A stretch of 10,408 nucleotides of DNA from Deltaproteobacteria bacterium (GTDB lineage Bacteria > UBA10199 > DSSB01). Location: NCBI GenBank assembly GCA_021772695.1, contig JAJFLL010000182.1, positions 1-10,408 on the forward strand. Direction: 5' to 3'. Positions 1 to 6,271 of the stretch are shown here, piece after piece (the stretch's first letter is position 1; each line of letters opens with the position of its first letter). Under the pieces are notes generated by a model. The model was not told where the DNA came from and ran no database searches. It saw nothing but the letters and a program-made list of their open reading frames with translations. Both the position numbers and the translations under genes were made by a program.

Positions 1-633
1 CTCTTTCTCAATAATGGATGCCAGCGTAGTCAATTGAGGGATGGTCCAAGAACCCTCGGCCATCCGCGCCTTGAGCTCCGTATCAAAATTTCCCAAAAAC
101 CTTTGAATCATGTCCCCAAGCAATGCTGACAAGGTAGTGCCCCGATCGTAGGGATAAGTGGCGGGAAACAAATATCCTTCCAGGCTTTGGGCAGGAAAAC
201 CTAGTTGCTGCAGGTAAACGGGGTCGGTAAAGGTGGCCAGGACCTCGGTCTTTTCGGCCATTCCGGTGGCGGCGATGGCCTCGGCGATTTGGGCAAAGGT
301 GAACCCCTCGGGAATGGTGAGGTAATGAACCACCCGTTGGCCTTGGCGTATTTTATCTAATACTTGACCGGCCGTACTCCGCGGGGGGAACTCGTATTCT
401 CCCGCCTGCAGCTTGGTTCCCGCATCCTGTAATCGTACCAATACCTTAAACGACCAAACGTGACGGATCACACCGGCATTTACCAAAATCTCTGAGATCT
501 TGGCGACTGAGGAACCCCGAGGCAAATAGACATTGGCTCCCTTACCATAGGGTCCCCATTCCAGACGCAAATACATGTAGCCGCCAAATATTAGGACGCT
601 CAATACCAATAAGATTCCAAATAATTTTTTCAT
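1..633 (-). CDS. mltG: Endolytic murein transglycosylase MltG (YceG-like), C-terminus cut by window edge
   Basis: MltG is an inner-membrane lytic transglycosylase that cuts nascent peptidoglycan strands and sets glycan length. The 211 visible codons begin MKKLFGILLVLSVLIFGGY, a short cytoplasmic tip followed by one membrane helix (about residues 4-22). A LysM-like region follows (about 37-97, with LPRGSSVAKISEIL and AGEYEF). The catalytic domain then begins around IPEGFTFAQIA (about residue 108). The family motif LEGYLFPATYPY and a final ASIIEKE stretch are clear. By family knowledge the first Glu of that EKE (here about residue 209) matches the catalytic Glu of E. coli MltG. Roughly the last 110-130 residues lie beyond the left edge. 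The ATG overlaps the ruvX stop as ATGA, so the two are probably translationally coupled in one operon. Confidence 0.93.
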   Translation of the reverse strand, partial: MKKLFGILLVLSVLIFGGYMYLRLEWGPYGKGANVYLPRGSSVAKISEILVNAGVIRHVWSFKVLVRLQDAGTKLQAGEYEFPPRSTAGQVLDKIRQGQRVVHYLTIPEGFTFAQIAEAIAATGMAEKTEVLATFTDPVYLQQLGFPAQSLEGYLFPATYPYDRGTTLSALLGDMIQRFLGNFDTELKARMAEGSWTIPQLTTLASIIEKE

Positions 634-1055
634 TTCCGACTCCTGAGAAAATCTTCCAATAGGACCTGTGCAGCGATGGAATCCAAGCTTTGTTTGGCTT
701 TTCCCTTGGGAATCCCCTTGTCACGCAGGCGCGCTTCGGCCTCAAAGGTGGTGAGACGTTCATCCCACAGTCGGACCTCACAATCCAGCGATTGACGGTT
801 TAGTTCTTTTTGCAGGGTTTGGGCCATCTCTTGGGATCGCTTAGCCCCCTTCCCCGAACTTCCATCCATATTGAGCGGAAGACCCAAAAGCACTAGTTCG
901 AAAGATTCCGTCGCGACCAGGGTAGCGATGGACTTTAGCCATGAAGAACCCGAGGCGATCTGTAGCGCTGGCAAGAGCCGAGTGGTCCACTCCAGCTCAT
1001 CGCAAGCCGCCAGACCGATCCGGCGGGTACCGGGATCTACCGCTAAAATTTTCAT
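630..1055 (-). CDS. ruvX: Putative Holliday junction resolvase / pre-16S rRNA nuclease RuvX (YqgF)
   Basis: This is a 141-aa protein of the usual YqgF/RuvX length with an RNase H-like fold. The first strand carries MKILAVDPGTRRIGLA with the metal-binding Asp7. GLPLNMDGSSG lies at about 58-68, WDERLTT at about 97-103 with acidic residues 98/99, and a late Asp125 in LDSIAAQ. These are the family's conserved acidic positions. Members process the 5' end of 16S rRNA in E. coli (essential there) and were first proposed as Holliday-junction resolvases; which role applies here cannot be told. It sits 43 bp after the 726-aa gene and overlaps mltG by 4 nt. No well-spaced Shine-Dalgarno precedes the ATG: a GAGG lies about 17 nt away, too far. 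A promoter-like pair instead predicts transcription starting on the ATG itself. Confidence 0.93.
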   Translation of the reverse strand: MKILAVDPGTRRIGLAACDELEWTTRLLPALQIASGSSWLKSIATLVATESFELVLLGLPLNMDGSSGKGAKRSQEMAQTLQKELNRQSLDCEVRLWDERLTTFEAEARLRDKGIPKGKAKQSLDSIAAQVLLEDFLRSRK

Positions 1056-1061
1056 GGGCCT

Positions 1062-1090
1062 ATGTTATCGATCCTCACGGTATGAGGCAA
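1062..1090 (-). promoter_or_regulatory. Candidate sigma70 promoter for ruvX-mltG (leaderless)
   Basis: Reading the minus strand, TTGCCT (1090-1085) and TAACAT (1067-1062) are separated by 17 bp. Each matches the sigma70 consensus at 4 of 6 positions. Counting 7 bases past the -10 box puts +1 at 1055, the A of the ruvX ATG. The match is modest and the geometry is the main support. It overlaps only the gap after the 726-aa gene. Confidence 0.35.
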
Positions 1091-1098
1091 TGAATGGT

Positions 1099-3279
1099 CT
1101 AAGGGTTTCTCCAACTGAACAGTCCCGAGGGTCCTCGCTGCAAGATACGGGTTGGGCTAGGAGCGCCCTGAGCTTGGGAACTTGCGGAAAATTCAAAATT
1201 GGCTTGGAGAAAACGAAAGCGATCCCACTGATTGAAATGATCTCGAACCCGGACCTCATAGGGAGCGGGGTCCCAGGCTCCTTGCCACTTCACTTCCAGG
1301 GAAGCCGTTTCTCTAAGTGGACGATCACGAAAGTAACTCAGGCCTTGGAATAAACCCAGCAGGCTGTCGGTGCTGATTTGCAAGGTATTCAGGGGGGGAA
1401 GCCAGGTCTTGGAGGTGCCATTCACCCGATCGGGCCCCCGCTGAAAATGGTAGGTTTTTCTGGCGGCCTCTTCATGGACCCTGAGCACGGTACCTTCCGG
1501 AAAGGCCATCACATAATTCGAAAGGACCCTGAGATCGGCTTCCCGCATTCGTGCGGGGATGGCGGAGAAGATTTCTAGGGTTTCGGTTTGCCGTAAAAAT
1601 TCTTTGGAACGATTCAGGATTTCTTGGAAGTCCATTTGGGAGTACGCAAAGCGAATCCCCTGAAGACTCGGTGGCGGTTGAGATGCCCCGGGAACCAAGG
1701 TGATTCGGCGGCGGCCACCGGGTCTATCGGTGGGCACCTTGGAGGGATCCACCGTTGGAATCGATGGGGAGGAGTCGCGACGGGAAATGGCGTCCATGCG
1801 CCTGGCTACTTCCTGTAAATCCTGCCGTTGCATTTCAATGGTTCGAGGTACCCGCTTGGCAGGGGTCGGTACCGGACGACTGATATAGAGAAAAGACTTA
1901 CCCAACTTTTGGAATTCCATGCCCGGGCTTGGGCTTTCAAAGGCAATATGCACCAAACGCCCCCGGGGAATTTCACTCATATTGGGGAGGGCATTCAATA
2001 GGTCCACCACTTGCTGGCCCGTCAATTTACCCGCTTCGCGCATGGTCCAATAGGCATGGTCGGTTTTGAGGTGCCGGCCTAAACTCACCTGCGCCCCGCG
2101 TAGGTAGGTTAATAAATTGAGTTCATTGAGAAACTCCCGCGGGTGGTCGGGGCGCCGCCCCGTTTGTGGCGTCACGATTCGGCGGGGCGGGGTGCCCGTC
2201 GGTCGGCGGCCACCGGGGGGTTCCCCATTGCCGGTCATAAATACCAATCCGAGTCCCAGCTGCGGAGGAACTCCGGCCGGTTGCCAGGCCGAGCTGGCCG
2301 AGAAGACTTGAAGGGGTCGAGGAATTTCCCATCGTCGGGCCCCTTGTTCCATTCGGGTCTCTAAGGCCCGAAGCCTCGGTCCCCAGAGAGATTTGGATAG
2401 TTGACCCGCGCCCACAAAGACGAGGGTTTCGGCCAGGGTTTGTGCCGCCAGGTTGGGTAGTGATGGTTGTTCTGAAGCCAACATGGCTTCACCGTAGTGA
2501 TAAGTGAAAAGCCCTAATCCCATGGCCGCTTTTTCGCCCAAGCGGGCCAAGCCAAAATCAAAGGAGCTCTGTGGAATATAACCGGGACCATAAAGGCTGC
2601 GCACTCCCCAGCCCACGGTGCGTAGGGTCAGGAGCATTCCTAGGGTGTGCACCCACTCGTTTCCCCACTGGTTGTGCCATTGGTGAAATGGCCGATCCCC
2701 CCGAAGGATTTGCACCCCTCGACTTACCGAGACAAAGGCGCCTGCCTCTGCGGCCACTCCGATGGCCCGAGAACCCCATCGTAGCGAAGCACCTCCTAGA
2801 CCCGCCGAGCGAAACAACACGGTAGAACCGAAACGGGTCAGGCCATAGGCTAAAGAACCCGCACCCATGCCCAATAATAATTCCGGCGAAGTGACCTGCT
2901 CAGCCAACTGACTGAAAGAGGTCTCGATTTGTTCGCCGAGAGGACCGTGACCGGCGAGCACTTCAAGGCGCAATCGGGCCCGACGATTTATGGAACCGGT
3001 CTCATCGGAATGCTGCACAATGGACTGATAGGTGCGAGCCGCCAACTCACCAGCCCCCCGTCGTTCTAAGTCTTGGGCCAGGGAGAACAGGTCGTCAAAA
3101 TACAATGGGGCATAGGTTTCTTCGGCCAGAGATTGCCAAGGGGCCAGGCTTCCGCCCGAGGCACAGCGCAAAGCCTCCTGATCGTCAGGAGATAAATGAT
3201 CCAGATATTGAGCCAAGGTTTCGGGGCGAGCCAGAGTTGTCGTTTCTGGAAGGGAATAGACTATGCCCATGTAGGTCAT
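1099..3279 (-). CDS. Unrecognised 726-aa modular protein with glycine-rich hydrophobic region and Arg/Pro-rich linkers
   Basis: I do not recognise a named family. The N-terminal 100 residues are acidic and helical (LDHLSPDDQEALRCA, then LAQDLERRGAGELAARTYQSIVQ at about 67-89, which resembles a single TPR-like helix pair). Residues about 130-290 are rich in Gly, Ala and hydrophobics (GMGAGSLAYGL, AIGVAAEAGAFVSVSRG, AAMGLGLFTYHYGEAMLA). They could be weak membrane-associating helices, although Arg residues interrupt them. A Pro/Arg/Gly linker spans about 341-380, a compact segment about 381-470, a second Arg/Pro-rich linker about 500-530, and a C-terminal segment about 535-690 with alternating helix and strand character. 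There is no classical signal peptide. ATG at 3279 follows an in-frame stop; ATG at 3270 is a possible alternative, and neither has a clear Shine-Dalgarno. The even reading frame and consistent composition support a real gene. A structural or envelope-associated role is only a guess. Confidence 0.85.
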   Translation of the reverse strand: MTYMGIVYSLPETTTLARPETLAQYLDHLSPDDQEALRCASGGSLAPWQSLAEETYAPLYFDDLFSLAQDLERRGAGELAARTYQSIVQHSDETGSINRRARLRLEVLAGHGPLGEQIETSFSQLAEQVTSPELLLGMGAGSLAYGLTRFGSTVLFRSAGLGGASLRWGSRAIGVAAEAGAFVSVSRGVQILRGDRPFHQWHNQWGNEWVHTLGMLLTLRTVGWGVRSLYGPGYIPQSSFDFGLARLGEKAAMGLGLFTYHYGEAMLASEQPSLPNLAAQTLAETLVFVGAGQLSKSLWGPRLRALETRMEQGARRWEIPRPLQVFSASSAWQPAGVPPQLGLGLVFMTGNGEPPGGRRPTGTPPRRIVTPQTGRRPDHPREFLNELNLLTYLRGAQVSLGRHLKTDHAYWTMREAGKLTGQQVVDLLNALPNMSEIPRGRLVHIAFESPSPGMEFQKLGKSFLYISRPVPTPAKRVPRTIEMQRQDLQEVARRMDAISRRDSSPSIPTVDPSKVPTDRPGGRRRITLVPGASQPPPSLQGIRFAYSQMDFQEILNRSKEFLRQTETLEIFSAIPARMREADLRVLSNYVMAFPEGTVLRVHEEAARKTYHFQRGPDRVNGTSKTWLPPLNTLQISTDSLLGLFQGLSYFRDRPLRETASLEVKWQGAWDPAPYEVRVRDHFNQWDRFRFLQANFEFSASSQAQGAPSPTRILQRGPSGLFSWRNP

Positions 3280-3472
3280 TGCAAAGCTACTTTCATCATC
3301 TCAAGAATTCCCGGAACATAAGACAGGCTGTGACATAGCGGTGCCCCCCCTAATTCGCATCACTACAGTTTTGGATTATCCTTACCCGAGATTCCAAATT
3401 GGCAAAAAAGGGGATCTACTTAATGAAGTGGCATAATTCAAGAGGGGATCGCATTTTTAGATAGTACCGCGA
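3280..3472. other. 193-bp intergenic region between the beta-helix gene and the 726-aa gene
   Basis: No gene or RNA is recognisable here. The region must contain the 3' end of the beta-helix transcript and probably a promoter for the 726-aa gene. The only promoter-like match on the minus strand is TTGCCA followed 19 bp later by GATAAT, about 90-115 bp upstream of the start, which is weak because of the long spacer. An 8-bp direct repeat AGGGGATC occurs at 3409-3416 and 3443-3450, 34 bp apart. ATCGC and GCGAT form a wide 5-bp inverted repeat next to the beta-helix stop, but no T-tract follows, so I do not call a terminator. Confidence 0.5.
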
Positions 3473-5167
3473 TTACCGGGACCTAGCGAAACGGAGCGAC
3501 GCCCAGACACCCAACAAAATCACGAGAAAAAATGCTTGGTTATTTGAATGGGGCACCTGGCCCAGCCGGCAACCACCGCCAGTGGGTTGTTCCGGAGCCC
3601 CGACCGATAGCAAAATATTTAGCGTATTTTGATTGCCTAAGTCCTCACCCGTGGTGGTGGCCAAGGCCTGAACCAAATAGGTGGCCTGGTTTCCTGAGCT
3701 CACCTGTACCTGAAGAGAAAAATTTACCGCTACACCCACTTCGAGATTCCCCACCGCACAATTAAATAAGTTTTGGCTCAAGGTGCAGCTGCCACTGGAT
3801 ACGGTTGCACCCAATAATTGCACCCCGTCGGGAAGTGTTCCGGTGATGGCCACACCGGGGGCATAATCGGGACCGATATTATTCAACTGCCCGTTTAGGG
3901 TGGTGGGTAATTGGGGGTCCACCGTTTGTAATTTGATATTATTAAAACCCTGGGAAATAAATTGCAGTTGGGAACGCCCCACCTCACTGGCTCCCACATC
4001 ACATTGGGGTTGGGCCCCATTGCCTAATCCGTTTAAGGGCCGAGTGGTGCCTCGAGCATCGCTACTCGGACAATCGGTATTGGTGCCTTGATCTACCGCA
4101 GGACTCCCGAGCAGCAAGCTGTGGGTCATCACCGTTCCCCCGGAATCAGCCAACGGTCCCAACAAGGCATCGATGGGATTGCCCGGAGTGCCTTGTTGGT
4201 CATCGGACATGACATTCATCAAGGTACAGCCCTCATTATTGCCAATGAGGTTTCCTCCAAGAGAGTCAAAACTTCCGAGACAATCGGGACTCGAGGTAGT
4301 CGCTTGATTGTCTGCCACCAGAGTGTTGAGCCATTCGACTATACCCGAGGCCAAGCCACCGCCCTGGTCGGCTTGGTTCAAGGTCACGGTGCTATTGCTG
4401 AGCATCGCCAAACTGGTGCCGTCGGCAAAAAGACCTCCGCCATCTCCAACAGCGGTATTCCCACTCAAGGTCAGGTTTTCTGCCACCAGATTGGAATTCA
4501 TTAATGCGATACCCCCACCGTCACCTTGGGTGCCGTTACCGCTGAGGGTAGTGGAGCTGAGGTTCGCCGTACTGTCGCTCAAGGTGATGCCGCCCCCATT
4601 GCCATTGCGTTGGTTCATTGAAAGGGAGGTATTGGTCAGGGTAAGCTCCGAATTGATTTCGGCAAAGATGCCCCCGTTTTGGTTTCCGGTGATGAGGGAG
4701 TCGCTGATCAGGACCTCGGCGCTCTCAATATTCAGTCCCAAGCCCCCGTTGCCCGAAAGGGTCACCTCAGACAAATTGAAATCGGCTTGGCTAAAGATCC
4801 CATCGTTGACTCCGGCGGTAAAAGCCAACCCACTGATGTTGGTACCATCGGCCCCCGGCTGCAAGGTCATGATATTCTGCAATGCCGGCAAGCCATTGCC
4901 ATTGATTTGTATTACCTCGGCACCGGGACCGACCATGTTGATGGGAACCGACAAGGACAAGGATGTCGCTAAAGGAATGCTACCACTGAGGCCGGAGGCA
5001 AATTGGATGGTGTCGCCCCCATTGGCATCGAGAATGGCCTGCCGTAGCGAGCCAGGGCCCGCATCACCCATTTGTGTCACTAGCAAGGTGGCTCCATGAG
5101 CGAGAGGATTCCCCGCCATTAAAAGCAAAGCAAAGAGTCCGAAAAAATACAGGGAAAGCTTTTTCAT
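3473..5167 (-). CDS. Secreted/surface beta-helix protein with choice-of-anchor Q-like segment, DUF11-like domain and C-terminal sorting tail
   Basis: This 564-aa protein starts with a signal peptide (MKKLSLYFFGLFALLLMAG, likely cleavage after AHG at about residue 25). GSLRQAILDANGGDTIQF at about 39-56 is the hallmark of CSLREA/beta-helix surface proteins. Residues about 105-290 contain imperfect short repeats such as TLSGN.GGLGL, TLSGNGTQGDGGGIAL and TLSGNTAVGDGGGLFA, typical rungs of a right-handed parallel beta-helix. Next comes LGPLADSGGTVMTHSLLLGSPAVDQG ending CDVGASEVG (about 335-396), like the choice-of-anchor Q segment. A DUF11-type domain follows (about 425-520, GVAITGTLPDGVQLLGATV, with a Cys pair near 461/470). 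The tail holds TGGGC (Cys533), a membrane helix (about 545-558) and a basic end RFARSR. I chose ATG 5167: an in-frame TTG 36 nt upstream would bury the signal peptide behind 12 extra residues. Its ligand or function is unknown; attachment to the cell envelope is inferred. Confidence 0.88.
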   Translation of the reverse strand: MKKLSLYFFGLFALLLMAGNPLAHGATLLVTQMGDAGPGSLRQAILDANGGDTIQFASGLSGSIPLATSLSLSVPINMVGPGAEVIQINGNGLPALQNIMTLQPGADGTNISGLAFTAGVNDGIFSQADFNLSEVTLSGNGGLGLNIESAEVLISDSLITGNQNGGIFAEINSELTLTNTSLSMNQRNGNGGGITLSDSTANLSSTTLSGNGTQGDGGGIALMNSNLVAENLTLSGNTAVGDGGGLFADGTSLAMLSNSTVTLNQADQGGGLASGIVEWLNTLVADNQATTSSPDCLGSFDSLGGNLIGNNEGCTLMNVMSDDQQGTPGNPIDALLGPLADSGGTVMTHSLLLGSPAVDQGTNTDCPSSDARGTTRPLNGLGNGAQPQCDVGASEVGRSQLQFISQGFNNIKLQTVDPQLPTTLNGQLNNIGPDYAPGVAITGTLPDGVQLLGATVSSGSCTLSQNLFNCAVGNLEVGVAVNFSLQVQVSSGNQATYLVQALATTTGEDLGNQNTLNILLSVGAPEQPTGGGCRLGQVPHSNNQAFFLVILLGVWASLRFARSR

Positions 5168-5173
5168 GAGAGC

Positions 5174-5203
5174 TTTATTGGCACTCTTAGGAAGACTTGT
5201 CAA
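5174..5203 (-). promoter_or_regulatory. Candidate sigma70 promoter for the beta-helix gene (leaderless)
   Basis: On the minus strand a perfect TTGACA (5203-5198) is followed after 18 bp by AATAAA (5179-5174, 4 of 6 to TATAAT). Seven bases past the -10 box is 5167, the A of the chosen ATG. The gene has no Shine-Dalgarno, which fits a leaderless transcript. The -35 box overlaps that of the opposite promoter. Confidence 0.5.
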
Positions 5204-5226
5204 AGTGAAGTGGGATGGTGTTTAAA
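5197..5226 (+). promoter_or_regulatory. Candidate sigma70 promoter for acyP and the downstream secreted protein (leaderless)
   Basis: TTGTCA (5197-5202, 5 of 6 to TTGACA) and TTTAAA (5221-5226, 4 of 6) are spaced by 18 bp. The predicted +1 is 5233, exactly the A of the first acyP ATG. It shares the sequence TTGTCAA with the divergent promoter, so polymerase can probably occupy only one of the two at a time. Confidence 0.45.
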
Positions 5227-5232
5227 TAGGGA

Positions 5233-5529
5233 ATGAACCCCGCCGCATTGGACATGCAGCGACTCCGAGCGCAAATTTCCGGTAAGGTTCAAGGTGTCTG
5301 CTACCGCGCCTGGACCCAGGATCAGGCCACGGCCTTAGGACTTTCCGGTTGGGTACGCAATCTCCCCGACGGCAAGGTGGAATGGGTCGCTGAAGGCAGG
5401 CGAGAAAACCTGAAGATCCTATTGGAACGTTGTCATCAAGGACCTCCCGCGGCCCGAGTCACCCAAGTGACCGAAGAGTGGCTGTTCCCTGAGGGCCAAT
5501 TTAAGGAATTTAGGATACGTCATGAATAA
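5233..5529 (+). CDS. acyP: Acylphosphatase
   Basis: Acylphosphatase hydrolyses acyl phosphates such as acetyl phosphate or carbamoyl phosphate to carboxylate and phosphate in the cytoplasm. The 98-aa product shows the full signature: GKVQGVCYRAW at residues 17-27 with the phosphate-binding Arg25, and GLSGWVRNLPDGKVE at 36-50 with the catalytic Asn43. Further on are CHQGPPAARVTQV and a closing aromatic-rich strand. The ATG at 5233 coincides with the predicted transcription start of a leaderless mRNA. A second in-frame ATG at 5254 would give 91 aa, closer to the usual length, so the first seven residues are uncertain. It overlaps the next gene by 8 nt, suggesting one operon. It is transcribed divergently from the beta-helix gene. 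Confidence 0.95.
   Translation: MNPAALDMQRLRAQISGKVQGVCYRAWTQDQATALGLSGWVRNLPDGKVEWVAEGRRENLKILLERCHQGPPAARVTQVTEEWLFPEGQFKEFRIRHE
5512..5515 (+). promoter_or_regulatory. Ribosome binding site for the secreted unknown protein, inside the acyP 3' end
   Basis: AGGA lies 6 nt before the ATG at 5522 and is itself inside the acyP coding sequence. It fixes the start of the downstream gene and suggests reinitiation or coupling after acyP. Confidence 0.6.
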
Positions 5530-6271
5530 ATCTTTGCTCATCTTAACCCTATCGCTGGCCATTTGGAGCCTGCCTGCCATATTGCCGGCCGCCGCAAAGG
5601 GGCCTAGCGCCCTTCCCCCGCTTCCCGGGACCCTGCAGCAATCGGGAGGAAATATAAAAATTATTCTCGAAGGAAATCGCCAGCTGCTTTGGCCCACCGG
5701 TGCTGAGCTTTCCTTGCAACAACTGGGCATGGGCCCCATCACCATCAACCTAAAGGCCACTCCCAAGACCAGCAATGGCGCCGAAGCCCTGGGCCTAGAA
5801 GTCGAGGAGGTGGATTTGGGAGGCGGAGCCAAGTCAGGCCGCTACCTGCAACATAAAAAACAGCCGAAGGGACGAAGTCTGGATCCCAAGACTGTGGGGG
5901 AGAAACCCGAGGCCGCCGATATGGGCACCACTACCCAAAAAAATATTCAGGGGATCCCCGTCACCCACACCCAATTCGCCAACGGGGCCACTCGCCTCGG
6001 GTGGAATTGGGGCAAGACCCAAGAAGAAGCCTTCTTTGATCGACGCAAAACCTTGATTTCGGTGGAATTAAGCCGAAAGGCCGGCGACACGGAATACCGG
6101 CTCAAACAATGGGCCGATGGTTCCTTCTCACGAAGCTATGTGCGCCCCCAGGGTGAGGTGCACTGGATCTACGACGCCTTAAGCGCCAACTTTCGGCTCC
6201 GGGTGGCCAACGGCCAGGGCCAAACGGTACAAGACCTGAGCTGCGATCCCAAATGTAGTCTGGAAAATTAG
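5522..6271 (+). CDS. Secreted protein of unknown function (249 aa)
   Basis: I do not recognise the family. The N-terminus is a classic Sec signal peptide (MNKSLLILTLSLAIWSLPAI, Ala23-Ala25, likely cleavage before Lys26), so the mature protein should be periplasmic or exported. No Cys follows the cleavage site, so it is not a typical lipoprotein. Residues about 40-105 look beta-rich. About 107-140 is a charged, probably flexible linker, and about 143-235 is a second beta-rich part dense in Trp, Tyr and Arg (GWNWGKTQEEAFF, QWADGSFSRSYVRPQGEVHW). It ends with a CxxxC pair (Cys241, Cys245). ATG 5522 has AGGA 6 nt upstream and overlaps the acyP stop. Its stop TAG overlaps the stop of the convergent DcrB-like gene. 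Coupling to acyP indicates shared expression but not a shared pathway. Confidence 0.85.
   Translation: MNKSLLILTLSLAIWSLPAILPAAAKGPSALPPLPGTLQQSGGNIKIILEGNRQLLWPTGAELSLQQLGMGPITINLKATPKTSNGAEALGLEVEEVDLGGGAKSGRYLQHKKQPKGRSLDPKTVGEKPEAADMGTTTQKNIQGIPVTHTQFANGATRLGWNWGKTQEEAFFDRRKTLISVELSRKAGDTEYRLKQWADGSFSRSYVRPQGEVHWIYDALSANFRLRVANGQGQTVQDLSCDPKCSLEN

Noticed and set aside
871..1353. 160-codon plus-strand open frame across the ruvX-726-aa gene junction
   Set aside because: It is antisense to two real coding regions, has no recognisable motifs and no ribosome site of note.
3451..3472. ATCGC/GCGAT repeat after the beta-helix gene as a terminator
   Set aside because: It has a short stem, a loop of about 16 nt and no T-tract.
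4400..4900. CRISPR-like or tandem DNA repeats in the beta-helix gene
   Set aside because: The repetition is at protein level (imperfect beta-helix rungs of about 20-30 residues); the DNA copies differ and lie in frame within a coding sequence.
4308..5099. Long open frame (263 codons) on the plus strand inside the beta-helix gene
   Set aside because: It is antisense to a well-supported gene. Its translation is low-complexity (Pro, Leu, Val, Ser), as expected from reversing Gly/Asn/Ser-rich repeats, and no family features are seen.
5168..5203. Extended start of the beta-helix gene at an in-frame TTG (5203)
   Set aside because: It would put 12 extra residues before a textbook signal peptide and overlap the -35 box. 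The ATG at 5167 fits both the signal peptide and the promoter geometry.
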